64,000 nt of DNA from an uncultured Shimia sp. (GCA_937897325.1 CALCOY010000027.1:62001-126000), one strand, 5' to 3'. Positions 45,585-57,614 are shown, counted from the stretch's first letter. A program made the numbers and translations. The notes: generated from the sequence alone by a model not told the origin.

Positions 45585-46628
45585 TTGGATACCGGACAGA
45601 CCATATCGGTCTCGGTGCATACGCTGCTGATCGGCTGGGTCATCTTCGGAGGTGTCTTCCAGAGCGAGCCACTGCCGTTTGAGGTGCAATCGGTGTCCAT
45701 GATCACGAGCGAACAATTCGCGGCGCTGACAGCGCCCGATGCCCTTCCCGAGGCGACGACAGATGTGGTCGCGCCAGAGACGCCGGAACCTCAAGAAGCA
45801 GCGCCCGAATTGCCGGAGCCGGTTGAAGCGCCGCCGCCGCCTCCTCAGCCCGAGGCCGCGGAGGAGGTTGTCGAGGATGCACCGTCCGCACCGCCAGAGG
45901 ATACCGCGATCCTGCTGCCGGAAACCAACGACGACCCGACGCCGCAGGATTCCGAACGTGTTGCGCCAGAGGTTGTCACACCGCCCGATCCCGAAGCGGC
46001 TCCTGATGAGGTTGAGCAGGAGGCGGTGACAGAGGATCAGAGCGCGGACAGACCGGCCGAAGAGCAGGAAGCCACTGCGCCCGAAGAGGCGACGACAGAG
46101 ATTGTGACGGAAGCGGAAGAGCCTTCGGGGCGTTTGACCTCATCTCTGCGGCCACCGCAGAATAGGCCTGCACCGCCCGCTAGTGTGGACCAGGAAGTAC
46201 CTCCGGAAGAGGTGCCTGCGGCGGAAGAGCCCGCTGCGAGCGACACGGATGATGCGGTGCGTGCGGCTTTGGAAGGTGCCGCGGAGCCGGATGTGCCAAC
46301 CGGACCTCCGCTTTCGGCCGGGGAAAAGGATGCGCTGCGGGTGGCCGTGTCGTCCTGCTGGAATGTCGGCTCTTTGTCGTCGGAAGCCTTGCGCACGACC
46401 GTCGTGGTTGATGTTGCGATGAACCAGGACGGAACGCCGCAGACAGGCAGCATCAGAATGGCGTCATTCTCGGGCGGGTCTGAATCGGCGGCGCGGCAAG
46501 CGTTTGAGGCCGCGCGGCGGGCAATCATCCGCTGCGGGGCACGTGGATTTGATCTGCCGGTTGAGAAATACGGCCAGTGGCAGGAGATTGAAATGACGTT
46601 CAACCCAGAGGGTATGCGGCTGAGATGA
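45585..46628 (+). CDS. tolA: Tol-Pal system protein TolA
   Basis: TolA links the TolQR motor to TolB-Pal. The 347-residue protein has one N-terminal membrane helix (about residues 8-26), a long Pro/Glu-rich periplasmic spacer of about 200 residues, and a C-terminal domain with LRVAVSSCWNVGSLS, TVVVDVAMNQDGTPQ and AFEAARRAIIRCGARGFDLP. The CW and RC cysteines probably form the TolA-III disulfide. The TTG start is 3 bp after tolR. The stop overlaps the ATG of the small downstream gene (ATGA). Confidence 0.92.
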   Translation: MDTGQTISVSVHTLLIGWVIFGGVFQSEPLPFEVQSVSMITSEQFAALTAPDALPEATTDVVAPETPEPQEAAPELPEPVEAPPPPPQPEAAEEVVEDAPSAPPEDTAILLPETNDDPTPQDSERVAPEVVTPPDPEAAPDEVEQEAVTEDQSADRPAEEQEATAPEEATTEIVTEAEEPSGRLTSSLRPPQNRPAPPASVDQEVPPEEVPAAEEPAASDTDDAVRAALEGAAEPDVPTGPPLSAGEKDALRVAVSSCWNVGSLSSEALRTTVVVDVAMNQDGTPQTGSIRMASFSGGSESAARQAFEAARRAIIRCGARGFDLPVEKYGQWQEIEMTFNPEGMRLR

Positions 46629-46867
46629 TCCTGCGCGCCGTTCTTTTTTTCATTGTGTCGATGATCCGCGGGACTGTCTTGCGGGCCGATACCGCGCCTT
46701 TGTCAGCGACCGCGTCAAAGCCGACTGAAAAATCGCAGATCCAACTGGTGCAAGACCAGGTGGTGCTGCAAACGATCAACCGTTGCTGGAACCGAATTGG
46801 CCTACCGAATGAGGAGTCCGATATGATGTTTCAAACGACAAGAACGATAGGGAGGTCCGCCTCATGA
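46625..46867 (+). CDS. Small secreted TolA-C-like protein between tolA and tolB
   Basis: This 80-residue frame starts with ATGA overlap on tolA and overlaps the tolB start by 4 bp, so it sits tightly inside the operon. Residues 1-22 look like a signal peptide ([21 protein letters not shown]), and the protein begins with the same MILR as TolB. The mature part contains [21 protein letters not shown], which lines up with the LRVAVSSCWNVGSLSSEA segment of TolA's C-terminal domain. It may be a truncated TolA-III duplicate or a regulatory leader for tolB. Expression is inferred only from the overlaps. Confidence 0.5.
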   Translation: MILRAVLFFIVSMIRGTVLRADTAPLSATASKPTEKSQIQLVQDQVVLQTINRCWNRIGLPNEESDMMFQTTRTIGRSAS

Positions 46868-48180
46868 TCCTTCGTCTGATTTTCTTTTGCTTCATGGCCT
46901 TTGCCGCCTCGGCGGCTTGGGCCCAGCAAGGCCCTTTGCGGATAGAGATCACTGAAGGCGTGATAGAGCCTTTGCCCTTCGCAGTACCGGATTTCGTGGC
47001 GGAAACGGGCGATGCGGGTCAGTTGGGCCGGGATATCGCGCGGGTCATAGCGGCCGATCTTACAGGCACAGGGCTTTTCCGGGAATTGCCTGCCAGCGCC
47101 TTCATCAGCCAGGTCACGGATTTTGGCGCTCAGGTCCAGTATGCCGACTGGAAGGCAATCAATGCCCAGGCTTTGATCACCGGGGCCGTTGCCACGCAGG
47201 GGGACCGGATCACAGTGAAGTTCCGGCTCTTCGACGTGTTCTCGGGTGCGCCTTTGGGCGACGGTGTGCAGTTTGGCGGGACGCGCGAAGGCTGGCGGCG
47301 TATGGCGCATAAGGTGGCCGATGCTGTCTATTCGCGGATAACGGGCGAGGGTGGCTATTTTGACAGCCGCGTTGTTTTTGTGTCGGAATCAGGACCCAAG
47401 GGGGACAGGCGCAAACGCCTTGCGATCATGGATTACGATGGGGCCAACGTGCTTTATCTGACGGGTTCGGAATCCATTGTGCTGGCGCCGCGATTTTCAC
47501 CAAACGGTGATCGGGTGCTTTACACAAGTTATGAGACAGGCTCGCCCCGGGTCTATGTGCTTGACGTGGGCAGCGTGAACCGGCGCGTTTTGGAAAGCGG
47601 CGTGGGCACGATGAGTTTCGCACCGCGTTTTGCACCTGATGGAAGTCGGATCGTTTTTTCTGTGTCGGAAGGGGCCAATACGGACATCTATGAGATGGAC
47701 ATCTCAAGCGGACAGATGGGGCGGTTGACCAACACGCCGGCCATTGAGACGGCGCCGAGCTATTCGCCGGATGGCAGCCAGATCGTGTTCGAAAGCGACC
47801 GGTCGGGCAACCAGCAGCTTTATGTGATGCCCGCCAACGGGGGAGAGCCGCGCCGCATTTCCTTTGGGGAAGGACGATATGGCACGCCGGTCTGGTCGCC
47901 GCGCGGGGATCTGATTGCATTTACCAAGCAATCGAAGGGGCGTTTCCACATCGGCGTCATGCGCACGGATGGCAGTGAAGAACGGCTCCTGACGGCATCG
48001 TTTCTTGACGAAAGTCCCTCTTGGGCGCCCAATGGGCGGGTGATTATGTTCAACCGGGAAACGCAGGGGGCGCAGGGGCGGTCATCGCTTTATTCAGTGG
48101 ACATCACGGGCCGCAATCTGCGCCCGGTGAGCACACCTGAAGGCGGCTCTGACCCATCGTGGGGGCCCTTGCAGAACTGA
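46864..48180 (+). CDS. tolB: Tol-Pal system beta-propeller protein TolB
   Basis: TolB is a periplasmic protein that switches between Pal and TolA. The 438-residue product has a signal peptide with cleavage after AWA at residue 20, the N-terminal alpha/beta domain ([39 protein letters not shown]) and a six-bladed propeller with repeated [30 protein letters not shown] and [10 protein letters not shown] blades. GGGAGGT upstream supports the ATG at 46864. Confidence 0.96.
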   Translation: MILRLIFFCFMAFAASAAWAQQGPLRIEITEGVIEPLPFAVPDFVAETGDAGQLGRDIARVIAADLTGTGLFRELPASAFISQVTDFGAQVQYADWKAINAQALITGAVATQGDRITVKFRLFDVFSGAPLGDGVQFGGTREGWRRMAHKVADAVYSRITGEGGYFDSRVVFVSESGPKGDRRKRLAIMDYDGANVLYLTGSESIVLAPRFSPNGDRVLYTSYETGSPRVYVLDVGSVNRRVLESGVGTMSFAPRFAPDGSRIVFSVSEGANTDIYEMDISSGQMGRLTNTPAIETAPSYSPDGSQIVFESDRSGNQQLYVMPANGGEPRRISFGEGRYGTPVWSPRGDLIAFTKQSKGRFHIGVMRTDGSEERLLTASFLDESPSWAPNGRVIMFNRETQGAQGRSSLYSVDITGRNLRPVSTPEGGSDPSWGPLQN

Positions 48181-48264
48181 AAAGCCTTTCTTTAATGGCC
48201 CGGCGCTTCATGCTAGGCTTGGCCCCAACAAAGAAGAGCAGCAGGTGAAGAGAGGCAGGTAAAG

Positions 48265-48774
48265 ATGAACCTTTTGAGCAAATCCCTGATCGTTGTGGCG
48301 GCTTTGTCCGTTTCGGCCTGTACCGAAGGCGGTCTGTTCGGCCGGGGTGGCGCAAATGACGATGCTTTGGCTCCGGGTGCTGGTGCCGGCGTGTCGGATC
48401 CAACAACGGTCGCTTACTTCCAAGAAACGGTCGGCGACCGCGTTCTGTTTGAGGTTGACCAAGCGGTTCTGACGACCTCTGGGCAGGCGACGTTGGATGC
48501 GCAGGCAAGCTGGCTGTCGGACAATCCTGCCTATACGGCGGTCGTTGAAGGCCACGCGGACGAGCAGGGCACGCGGCAATACAATATTGCGCTCGGCGCC
48601 CGCCGTGCGGACGCGGCAAAGGCCTATCTGGTCAGCCGCGGTGTGGCCGAAAATCGGCTTTCGACGGTGAGCTTTGGCAAAGAACGCCCGCTGGCCATTT
48701 GCAGTGACGAGGCCTGCTATGCCCAGAACCGCCGTGCGGTGACGGTGCTTGCGGCTGGCGGTTTGGCGGGTTAG
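48265..48774 (+). CDS. pal: Peptidoglycan-associated lipoprotein Pal
   Basis: Pal is the outer-membrane lipoprotein that binds peptidoglycan and TolB. The 169-residue protein has a lipobox LSVSAC with acylated Cys19, a Gly/Asp-rich linker, and an OmpA-type domain with VLFEVDQAVLTTSGQATLDAQASWL, VVEGHADEQGTRQYNIALGARRADAAKAYLVSRGV and ENRLSTVSFGKERPL. Length is normal. Confidence 0.96.
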   Translation: MNLLSKSLIVVAALSVSACTEGGLFGRGGANDDALAPGAGAGVSDPTTVAYFQETVGDRVLFEVDQAVLTTSGQATLDAQASWLSDNPAYTAVVEGHADEQGTRQYNIALGARRADAAKAYLVSRGVAENRLSTVSFGKERPLAICSDEACYAQNRRAVTVLAAGGLAG

Positions 48775-48777
48775 GCG

Positions 48778-49596
48778 ATGCGGGTTGTTCTGCGCGCGTG
48801 TGCTGTGGTGCTGGCGCTTGCGGGGTCGGCGGCCGCGCAGAACGAGCAGACCCTGGCAGATATCCGTCAGGAGATGTCGGTGCTTTATGTCGAGATACAG
48901 AACCTGCGGCGCGAGTTGAGCACAACGGGCAGCCCGCAGGTGAATACCGGCGCCGGTCCTTTGCTGGATAGGGTCAACACGATCGAAAGCGAATTGCAAC
49001 GGCTGACAGCCTTGACGGAGCAGTTGCAATTCCGGGTGGATCAAATCGTGCGCGATGGGACCAATCGGCTTGGCGATCTGGAATTCCGACTGGTTGAGCT
49101 TGAGGGCGGGGATGTCAGCCAGTTGGGTGAGACATCGACACTGGGGGGTGGTCAGGCACCTGCTGTAGCCCCGGCCCCGGTCGCCCCTGCGGCACAGCCC
49201 GAAACGCAATTGGCCGCGCAGGAGCAGGCCGACTACGACCGTGCGGCAGAGGCTTTCGCAAACGGTGATCTGGCGACGGCGGTAGATGGATTTGCGCGGT
49301 TCAATCAGACTTATCCCGGTGGTCCATTGGCCGCGCGCGCCGATCTGACACGCGGGCAGGCGCTTGAAGGTCTTGGTGACACGCGAGAGGCTGCGCGGGC
49401 GTATCTGTCGGCCTATACCATTGATCAATCGGGCCCTGACGCGGCAGAGGCGCTTTACCGCCTTGGGGCCGCGCTTGGCGGTCTGGGTCAGTTGACCGAG
49501 GCTTGCGTAACCTTGGGCGAGGTCGCCTTGCGCTTTCCTAATTCAGCCTTCATTGCCGATGCAGAGGCCGAGCGATCGGCGCTCGCGTGCAGCTAA
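48778..49596 (+). CDS. cpoB: Cell division coordinator CpoB / YbgF
   Basis: The 272-residue periplasmic protein has a signal peptide ending AAAQN near residue 21, a coiled-coil trimerisation region (VLYVEIQNLRRELSTTG, VNTIESELQRLTALTEQLQFRVDQI), an Ala/Pro linker and C-terminal TPR-like repeats (YDRAAEAFANGDLATAVDGFARF, ALYRLGAALGGLGQLTEAC). It coordinates Tol function with septal peptidoglycan synthesis. It is 3 bp after pal and 3 bp before tilS. Confidence 0.92.
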   Translation: MRVVLRACAVVLALAGSAAAQNEQTLADIRQEMSVLYVEIQNLRRELSTTGSPQVNTGAGPLLDRVNTIESELQRLTALTEQLQFRVDQIVRDGTNRLGDLEFRLVELEGGDVSQLGETSTLGGGQAPAVAPAPVAPAAQPETQLAAQEQADYDRAAEAFANGDLATAVDGFARFNQTYPGGPLAARADLTRGQALEGLGDTREAARAYLSAYTIDQSGPDAAEALYRLGAALGGLGQLTEACVTLGEVALRFPNSAFIADAEAERSALACS

Positions 49597-49599
49597 GGA

Positions 49600-50847
49600 A
49601 TGACGGTCGATCTGCGTCGGACAGTCGCTGACCACTTTCTGCCAAACCCACCTGATCGACTGGCGGTCGCCGTGTCTGGCGGTGGTGATTCAGTTGCGCT
49701 GCTCTGTTTGCTGACGGATGTCATGCAAGGACAGGGCGTGGAGCTTCATGCGCTCAGCGTGGATCACGGGCTGCGCGAAGCAGCACATGAGGAAATCCGG
49801 CTTGTCACGCAGGTTTGCGGAACACTTGGTTTGCCGCATCACGTCGAATACTGGAGCGGCTGGAAAGGTGCGGGAAACTTGCAAGAACAGGCGCGTATCG
49901 CAAGGTACGAGTTGATGTCGGGCTGGGCCGAGGCGAACGGGATCCGGGACATCGCCCTGGGGCATACGGCGGATGATCAGGCTGAAACGCTGATGATGCG
50001 GCTGGCGCGTGGATCTGGCGTCGACGGTCTTTCGGCGATGAACGCCCGGCGCATCCATTTGGGCGTGAGCTGGCATAGGCCGCTTCTTGATGTCCGTCGA
50101 ACGAAATTGCGCAGCTATCTGGACCGGATCGGTATGCCATGGATGGATGACCCGACCAATGACGATCCGACATTCGAACGTGTGCGGATGCGCGAGGTTT
50201 TGCGCCTTCTGGAACCGCTTGGGGTGACGGCAGAAGCATTGGGGCAGGTGGCCCACAATATGACCAAGGCGCGAGAGGCGCTGGATTGGCAAACCTTCAT
50301 ATCCGCACGTGACATGAGCAAGGTTGTCTTCGGGGCGATCGCCATAGCATCACGCCCTTTTCGCACGCTGCCCGATGATATCGCGCGGCGCTTGGTGATC
50401 GGTGGTTTGCGGTGGCTCGCGGATATCGATTATCCTCCGCGGCGCAAGACGCTGGATGCCGCGTTGCGAGCGATCCGGGACAAGCAGACCTTCACGTTTG
50501 AGGGCTGCCAGATATCGCATCATGATGGGTTGATCTGGCTCTACCGCGAATGGAACGCGGTCAAGCATTTGCGCTGCGAGGTTGGAGATCTCTGGGACGG
50601 GCGCTGGTTGGTCACGGGCCCCGAAGACGACCCTGACCTGACCGTGCGCGCGCTTGGTGAGGACGGATTGGCGCAGGTGCCGGATTGGCGCGACGCTACG
50701 CTGCCCCGGGCTGCGCTTTTGTCCACGCCTTCGGTCTGGGAAGGCAACGTTCTGGTCGCGGCCCCGTTGGCCCGTAAGGAAGAAGCCTGGATCGCCGAGG
50801 TGGAAGGCGGATCGGAGGCATACTTTGCCGCGCTATTATCGCATTGA
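49600..50847 (+). CDS. tilS: tRNA(Ile)-lysidine synthetase
   Basis: TilS makes lysidine at C34 of tRNA-Ile(CAU), which is essential for AUA decoding. The 415-residue protein has the PP-loop VAVSGGGDSVALL (SGGGDS at residues 26-31), DHGLREAAHEEI, LGHTADDQAETLMMRLARGSGVDGLSAM, and the RPLLDVRRTKLRSYL and DDPTNDDPTFERVRMRE signatures. The C-terminal domain is present. It lies directly after the tol-pal genes and upstream of ftsH, a common order. Confidence 0.94.
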   Translation: MTVDLRRTVADHFLPNPPDRLAVAVSGGGDSVALLCLLTDVMQGQGVELHALSVDHGLREAAHEEIRLVTQVCGTLGLPHHVEYWSGWKGAGNLQEQARIARYELMSGWAEANGIRDIALGHTADDQAETLMMRLARGSGVDGLSAMNARRIHLGVSWHRPLLDVRRTKLRSYLDRIGMPWMDDPTNDDPTFERVRMREVLRLLEPLGVTAEALGQVAHNMTKAREALDWQTFISARDMSKVVFGAIAIASRPFRTLPDDIARRLVIGGLRWLADIDYPPRRKTLDAALRAIRDKQTFTFEGCQISHHDGLIWLYREWNAVKHLRCEVGDLWDGRWLVTGPEDDPDLTVRALGEDGLAQVPDWRDATLPRAALLSTPSVWEGNVLVAAPLARKEEAWIAEVEGGSEAYFAALLSH

Positions 50848-50924
50848 ACTGAACCGCCCAGCCTCTATTTTAATTGTAACGCTGTTGCAGCCGTGCGGCA
50901 GTTTGATCTGTTAGGAGATTTGCC

Positions 50925-52847
<1,923 letters not shown>

Positions 52848-52863
52848 GGGCCAGTCTAATGAG

Positions 52864-52889
52864 AAAGCCGGGTCAAAGCCCGGCTTTTT
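52864..52889 (+). terminator. Rho-independent terminator after ftsH
   Basis: AAAGCCGGG at 52864-52872 pairs perfectly with CCCGGCTTT at 52879-52887 across a six-base loop and runs into TTTTT. It begins 16 bp after the ftsH stop and ends the tol-pal-tilS-ftsH block. Confidence 0.9.
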
Positions 52890-52975
52890 CATTTCAGAGT
52901 GCGCGCAAAAAGTGCATTGAACCTGTTCCCGCTCTGCGAGAAAGTGGCGGTGTATTTTGAACAGACAGGTTTGTT

Positions 52976-53593
52976 ATGCCAGCTTTGATGAAGACAGATA
53001 TTTTGGCCGAGGTCGTATGGCTCGGCACGGTGGGACAGGGATCAAAAAACATCCGTTCGGAGGCGAATGAATCTCTGACGTTGTCCTTTGAGGGGGTGGC
53101 CGGAGAGGCGCATTATGGTGCCGAGCGTGCCTCGTGTTCCCGCGTCACCTCGCAACATCCCAAGGGCACGAGGATCCGCAACGTGCGGCAATTGTCGGTG
53201 TTGTCACAGGAAGACCTTGATGCAGTGGCCGCGAAGATGGGACTGGAAAGGCTGGATCCGCGTCATCTTGGGGCAACGCTGATCTTGAAAGGGATTCCCG
53301 ATTTCACACATGTGCCACCCTCGGCGCGGATACAGGGGCCTGACGGGGCGACACTGGTGGTCGACATGGAAAACCGGCCCTGCCATCTGCCAGCGCGGGA
53401 GATTGAAAAAGACTTGGCTGGCTTTGGTGCGCGTTTCAAAGCTGCAGCAGAAGGCCGTCGAGGCGTCACCGCTTGGGTCGAGCGCGAAGGACAGCTGGCC
53501 TTGGGTGACAAGCTGAGCCTGCACATCCCTGATCAGCCAAGCTGGGCGCATCTGCAAGCGGTTCGGGCAGGCAACGCGCTTGAACTTACGTAA
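52976..53593 (+). CDS. MOSC domain-containing protein
   Basis: The 205-residue protein fits the MOSC fold of molybdenum-cofactor sulfurases and related sulfur carriers. Landmarks are HYGAERASCSRVT with a conserved Cys, TRIRNVRQLSVLSQEDLDAVAAKMGLE, DPRHLGATLILKGIPDFTHVPPSARI and ENRPCHLPAREIEKDL. It is a single-domain form and its physiological acceptor is unknown. It stands alone, with a terminator upstream. Confidence 0.85.
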   Translation: MPALMKTDILAEVVWLGTVGQGSKNIRSEANESLTLSFEGVAGEAHYGAERASCSRVTSQHPKGTRIRNVRQLSVLSQEDLDAVAAKMGLERLDPRHLGATLILKGIPDFTHVPPSARIQGPDGATLVVDMENRPCHLPAREIEKDLAGFGARFKAAAEGRRGVTAWVEREGQLALGDKLSLHIPDQPSWAHLQAVRAGNALELT

Positions 53594-53653
53594 ACTCCGT
53601 TTCCAAAGCGAAACATATAGCTGACCAGCGACGCTGTCAGCGCCGGAAAGGTC

Positions 53654-53679
53654 GGAAATTGCCCGTATTTCCGGGCGAT
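53654..53679 (+). promoter_or_regulatory. Mutually exclusive hairpins in the fhs leader
   Basis: GGAAAT at 53654-53659 can pair with ATTTCC at 53667-53672, or ATTGCCCG at 53658-53665 can pair with CGGGCGAT at 53672-53679. The two stems share bases, so only one can form. A 12-bp self-complementary sequence, ATGCGCGCGCAT at 53678-53689, follows. The layout could act as a switch ahead of fhs; I recognise no known riboswitch family. Confidence 0.35.
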
Positions 53680-53731
53680 GCGCGCGCATATGCAAGGTAC
53701 AGAATTGCCTGACCTGCCAATGGGGATGAGA

Positions 53732-55408
53732 ATGGCCTACAAAAGCGATATCGAGATTGCGCGCGAAGCGCAGAAAAAGCCGATACAGGAGATCGGCACA
53801 AAGATCGGGATCCAAAGCAGCGATCTGCTGCCGTATGGCCATGACAAGGCGAAGGTCAGTCAAGACTTCATTGACTCCGTCCAGGACCGCACGAATGGCA
53901 AACTGATCCTTGTTACCGCGATCAACCCCACGCCAGCGGGCGAGGGCAAGACGACGACCACAGTTGGTCTCGGCGATGGTCTGAACCACATCGGCAAGAA
54001 TGCAATGATCTGCATCCGGGAGGCCTCGCTTGGGCCAAATTTCGGGATGAAAGGCGGAGCCGCGGGCGGTGGCTACGCGCAGGTTGTGCCGATGGAAGAG
54101 ATGAACCTGCATTTCACGGGAGATTTTCACGCGATCACGTCGGCCCATTCGCTGCTGAGTGCGATGATCGACAACCATATCTACTGGGGTAACGAACAGG
54201 AAATCGACCTGCGCCGGGTCACATGGCGGCGGGTCGTCGACATGAACGATCGGGCTTTGCGTCAGATCACGGCATCTCTGGGCGGGGTCGCGAATGGCTT
54301 TCCCCGAGAGGCCGGCTTTGACATCACAGTGGCATCCGAGGTTATGGCGATCCTGTGTCTCGCAACTGACCTGAAGGATCTGCAAAAGCGACTTGGCGAC
54401 ATGATCGTGGCCTATCGGCGCGACCGTTCGCCTGTCTTCTGTCGGGACATCAAAGCGGATGGCGCGATGACCGTCCTGCTGAAGGACGCGATGCAGCCCA
54501 ACCTCGTGCAGACGCTGGAAAACAACCCAGCTTTCGTGCATGGCGGGCCTTTTGCGAATATTGCGCATGGCTGCAACTCGGTCATCGCGACTTCGACCGC
54601 ATTGAAACTTGCGGACTACGTGGTGACAGAGGCGGGCTTTGGCGCGGACCTGGGCGCCGAGAAGTTCATGAACATCAAGTGCCGCAAAGCCGGTTTGGCG
54701 CCATCGGTCGTTGTGGTTGTGGCAACCGTACGGGCTATGAAGATGAACGGTGGCGTGGCAAAGGCCGATTTGGGTGAAGAGAATGTCGACGCGGTCCTGC
54801 AAGGCTGCCCGAACCTTGGCCGCCACATCGAGAACGTGAAGTCGTTTGGTGTGCCTGTCGTAGTGGCCATCAACCACTTCGTGACCGACACCGACGCAGA
54901 GATCGACGCCGTCAAGGGTTTCGTCGCAGAACAGGGCGCAGAAGCCATTCTGAGCCGCCACTGGGAGCTTGGCAGTGAAGGATCTGCCTCGTTAGCAAAG
55001 AAGGTTGCTGAACTTGCTGACGCAGATACCGCGAACTTCGCGCCGATCTATCCCGATGACATGCCACTGATGGAAAAGATCGAGACGATCGCAAAGCGGA
55101 TCTACCGCGCGGACGAAGTTCTGGCCGATAAGAAGATCCGCGATCAGCTCAAGCTATGGGAGGATCAGGGCTACGGCAACCTTCCGGTTTGTATGGCAAA
55201 AACCCAGTATTCGTTCAGCACGGATCCGAATCTGCGGGGTGCACCAACGGGACATTCCGTCCCTGTCCGTGAGGTCCGGCTGAGCGCTGGGGCCGGATTC
55301 ATCGTCGTGGTCTGCGGCGAGATCATGACAATGCCAGGTCTGCCGCGCGTGCCCTCGGCGGAGAACATTCGCCTCAACGATGATGGGCAGATCGAAGGTC
55401 TGTTCTGA
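53732..55408 (+). CDS. fhs: Formate--tetrahydrofolate ligase
   Basis: Fhs makes 10-formyl-THF from formate, THF and ATP. The 558-residue protein has the family start [13 protein letters not shown], the nucleotide loop [10 protein letters not shown] at residues 67-76, [36 protein letters not shown] and [17 protein letters not shown]. The start at 53732 is preferred from family alignment and GGGGA upstream; in-frame ATGs at 53678, 53690, 53720 and 53726 are alternatives. It leads a cluster with chorismate mutase and folD, pointing to C1 metabolism. Confidence 0.96.
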   Translation: MAYKSDIEIAREAQKKPIQEIGTKIGIQSSDLLPYGHDKAKVSQDFIDSVQDRTNGKLILVTAINPTPAGEGKTTTTVGLGDGLNHIGKNAMICIREASLGPNFGMKGGAAGGGYAQVVPMEEMNLHFTGDFHAITSAHSLLSAMIDNHIYWGNEQEIDLRRVTWRRVVDMNDRALRQITASLGGVANGFPREAGFDITVASEVMAILCLATDLKDLQKRLGDMIVAYRRDRSPVFCRDIKADGAMTVLLKDAMQPNLVQTLENNPAFVHGGPFANIAHGCNSVIATSTALKLADYVVTEAGFGADLGAEKFMNIKCRKAGLAPSVVVVVATVRAMKMNGGVAKADLGEENVDAVLQGCPNLGRHIENVKSFGVPVVVAINHFVTDTDAEIDAVKGFVAEQGAEAILSRHWELGSEGSASLAKKVAELADADTANFAPIYPDDMPLMEKIETIAKRIYRADEVLADKKIRDQLKLWEDQGYGNLPVCMAKTQYSFSTDPNLRGAPTGHSVPVREVRLSAGAGFIVVVCGEIMTMPGLPRVPSAENIRLNDDGQIEGLF

Positions 55409-55468
55409 CGCATTCCAGTCGGGTTTTGAACACATAGATCGGGGGTGCACAGCATGAAGGAGAACCAC

Positions 55469-55777
55469 ATGCGCACCCCTGAAGAGTGCAAAACCATGGC
55501 TGAATTGCGGGTTGAGATTGATGCGTTGGACCGCCGTTTGATCGACCTTCTGGCGCAAAGGGTGCGCTACATCGATAGGGCAGCGGAGTTGAAGCTGGTC
55601 GAAGGCCTGCCCGCCAATATCCCCTCGCGGGTCGAGGACGTGGTGGCCCAGGTGCGACAGACAGCCGCAAGAGCCGGGTTCGATGCGGGCCTCGCCGAAA
55701 AAATGTGGCGCGCGATGATCGCCTGGTCAATTGCGCGCGAAGAAGAGAAATTGGGCTCGGGAAGCCCGCAGGCATAA
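55469..55777 (+). CDS. Chorismate mutase, AroQ type
   Basis: The 102-residue all-helical protein converts chorismate to prephenate. The AroQ pattern is [31 protein letters not shown], then [18 protein letters not shown] and [20 protein letters not shown] 55469 has AAGGAG at 55457-55462 and is preferred; ATG 55454 would add five residues. Its position between fhs and folD is unexpected from the reaction alone. A salicylate-forming pyruvate lyase of the same fold is a remote alternative. Confidence 0.88.
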   Translation: MRTPEECKTMAELRVEIDALDRRLIDLLAQRVRYIDRAAELKLVEGLPANIPSRVEDVVAQVRQTAARAGFDAGLAEKMWRAMIAWSIAREEEKLGSGSPQA

Positions 55778-55790
55778 AGGAGTATGCCCC

Positions 55791-56684
55791 ATGTCCGCCA
55801 CCCTCATCGACGGAAAGGCCTTTGCTGCGACGGTGCGCGGTCAGGTTGCGGATCACGTTGCGCGGTTGAAAGCGGATCATGACCTGACCCCGGGGCTTGC
55901 CGTGGTGTTGGTGGGGGAGGACCCGGCAAGCCAGGTTTATGTCCGTTCAAAGGGCAAGATGACCGTGGAGGTCGGCATGAAATCGGTCGAGCACCGTCTT
56001 GAGGCAGAGACGTCAGAGGCCGATCTTCTCGCGCTCATTCAATCGCTCAACGCCGATGAGACGATTCACGGTATCCTTGTGCAGCTTCCCTTACCGGGTC
56101 ATCTGAACGAGGATCTGTTGATCAATTCGATTGACCCGGCAAAAGACGTCGACGGCTTTCATATCTCGAATGTGGGCCTGTTGGGCACTGGACAGAAAAG
56201 CATGGTGCCCTGCACGCCCTTGGGCTGCCTGATGATGCTGCGGGATCACCACGGGTCCCTTTCGGGCATGGATGCGGTTGTCTTGGGTCGGTCAAACATC
56301 GTCGGCAAGCCCATGGCTCAGCTCTTGTTGGGGGACAGTTGCACAGTGACAATTGCCCATTCGCGCACGAAAGATCTGCCCAAGGTCGTGCGGCGCGCAG
56401 ATATCGTTGTGGCTGCCGTTGGCCGTCCCCAAATGGTGCCGGGCGACTGGATCAAACCGGGAACGACAGTGATTGATGTGGGCATCAACCGGATCGATGC
56501 GGGTGATGGCAAGACGCGGCTGGTCGGGGATTGCGACTTTGACACTTGTTCCACGGTGGCCGGGGCGATCACGCCGGTGCCGGGCGGGGTGGGGCCGATG
56601 ACCATTGCCTGCCTTCTTGCCAACACCCTGACGGCCTGCTGCCGGGCCAATGGACTGGCAGAGCCGGAAGGCCTGACGGCCTAG
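55791..56684 (+). CDS. folD: Methylenetetrahydrofolate dehydrogenase/cyclohydrolase
   Basis: FolD interconverts 5,10-methylene-, methenyl- and 10-formyl-THF. The 297-residue protein has [16 protein letters not shown] with the catalytic Tyr50 and Lys54, [39 protein letters not shown] and the NADP region, ending [26 protein letters not shown] lies upstream of the ATG. Its stop interlocks with that of the convergent pdeM gene on CTAG. Confidence 0.97.
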   Translation: MSATLIDGKAFAATVRGQVADHVARLKADHDLTPGLAVVLVGEDPASQVYVRSKGKMTVEVGMKSVEHRLEAETSEADLLALIQSLNADETIHGILVQLPLPGHLNEDLLINSIDPAKDVDGFHISNVGLLGTGQKSMVPCTPLGCLMMLRDHHGSLSGMDAVVLGRSNIVGKPMAQLLLGDSCTVTIAHSRTKDLPKVVRRADIVVAAVGRPQMVPGDWIKPGTTVIDVGINRIDAGDGKTRLVGDCDFDTCSTVAGAITPVPGGVGPMTIACLLANTLTACCRANGLAEPEGLTA

Positions 56685-57343
56685 CGCGGCATCGGGATCC
56701 GGGTGGGGTGCGGGCCGGTCATAATCGCCTCGGCCCCTGCAGCCATGAGTGCGGCCAAAGGATTAGCATCGCAGCGCAATCCCCCTGTATAGGTACCGTA
56801 GGCGGGCATCACGATCCGGGTTTCATCCAGAAGAAAGACGGGGCGGGAAATTGCGCGGGCTCGGGTTTGGAGCACTGCTTTGGGGTGATAGTGGCCCGAG
56901 ATCTCACCTTTAGCACTCGTTTCGGCGATGTGGCGGAACATCAGACCGTCCAGCGCCAGTTCGGCAAGGTGGGTGCCGCCGAGATCGACGGGACCAGGAT
57001 CATGATTGCCCTCGATCCAGATCCAGCGCCGTCCGGCTTGTAGCCGCGTGATCCATTGCCGCGCGTCTTCCTCAAGCGCCAAAGCGGCGGCCCTATCGTC
57101 AAAGCTGTCACCGAGGCAAACTACTGTTTTCGCTTGCGTTTTCTCAATATCTTGAGATAGCCGCGCGAGTGTATCTTGCGCTTCATAAGGCGGTAGCGAG
57201 GTGCCCCCGCGCCGGGCCATACGCTCTGATTTGCCCAGATGCAGATCCGAGACACACAAAAGCGCCTGATCTGGCCACCAAAGCGCGCCCGACCCCATGG
57301 CCTGAAGTTGTGCACCTGCAAAGTCGACTGGACATGAGTTCAT
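56681..57343 (-). CDS. pdeM: Ligase-associated DNA damage response endonuclease PdeM
   Basis: The 220-residue protein is a calcineurin-like metallophosphoesterase. Metal-binding motifs are [28 protein letters not shown] and EISGHYHPK, ending with [16 protein letters not shown]. It fits PdeM, which clusters with an ATP-dependent DNA ligase and an Lhr-like helicase. Here the helicase gene is near by but an alpha/beta hydrolase gene intervenes and no ligase gene is visible. The start at [10 protein letters not shown] is chosen by family length; the frame is open far upstream. Confidence 0.9.
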   Translation of the reverse strand: MNSCPVDFAGAQLQAMGSGALWWPDQALLCVSDLHLGKSERMARRGGTSLPPYEAQDTLARLSQDIEKTQAKTVVCLGDSFDDRAAALALEEDARQWITRLQAGRRWIWIEGNHDPGPVDLGGTHLAELALDGLMFRHIAETSAKGEISGHYHPKAVLQTRARAISRPVFLLDETRIVMPAYGTYTGGLRCDANPLAALMAAGAEAIMTGPHPTRIPMPR

Positions 57344-57614
57344 GCTTTGTTCATCGCTGAAACTGTCACTTTGCGCAACGGCAAAACAGATTTTTGGATC
57401 AGGCGTCGAGATGCGTGCGGTTAGCCCAGAAGAACAAGACCAATTGGCGGTCGGTATCACGTCGATAAAACAGCGGTGCCGATATCGGTGATTTTGGGGG
57501 CAATGAGGTGTGAGGTTCTGATTGGCAAAAACGCATGAACCCGGCTTCTGGCGCTGGCATTCGCGCGGTGAACAGGTCATGCAGGCGGCAAGTACGACGG
57601 CCGGAGGATGTGGC

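Noticed and set aside
53654-53679. H-type pseudoknot made from both stems in the fhs leader
   Set aside because: No bases remain to span the first stem, so both stems cannot form together; treated as alternative hairpins instead.
53204-54961. Long minus-strand open frame of 585 codons opposite fhs
   Set aside because: It is antisense to a fully recognisable fhs and has no family resemblance; high GC makes long antisense frames common.
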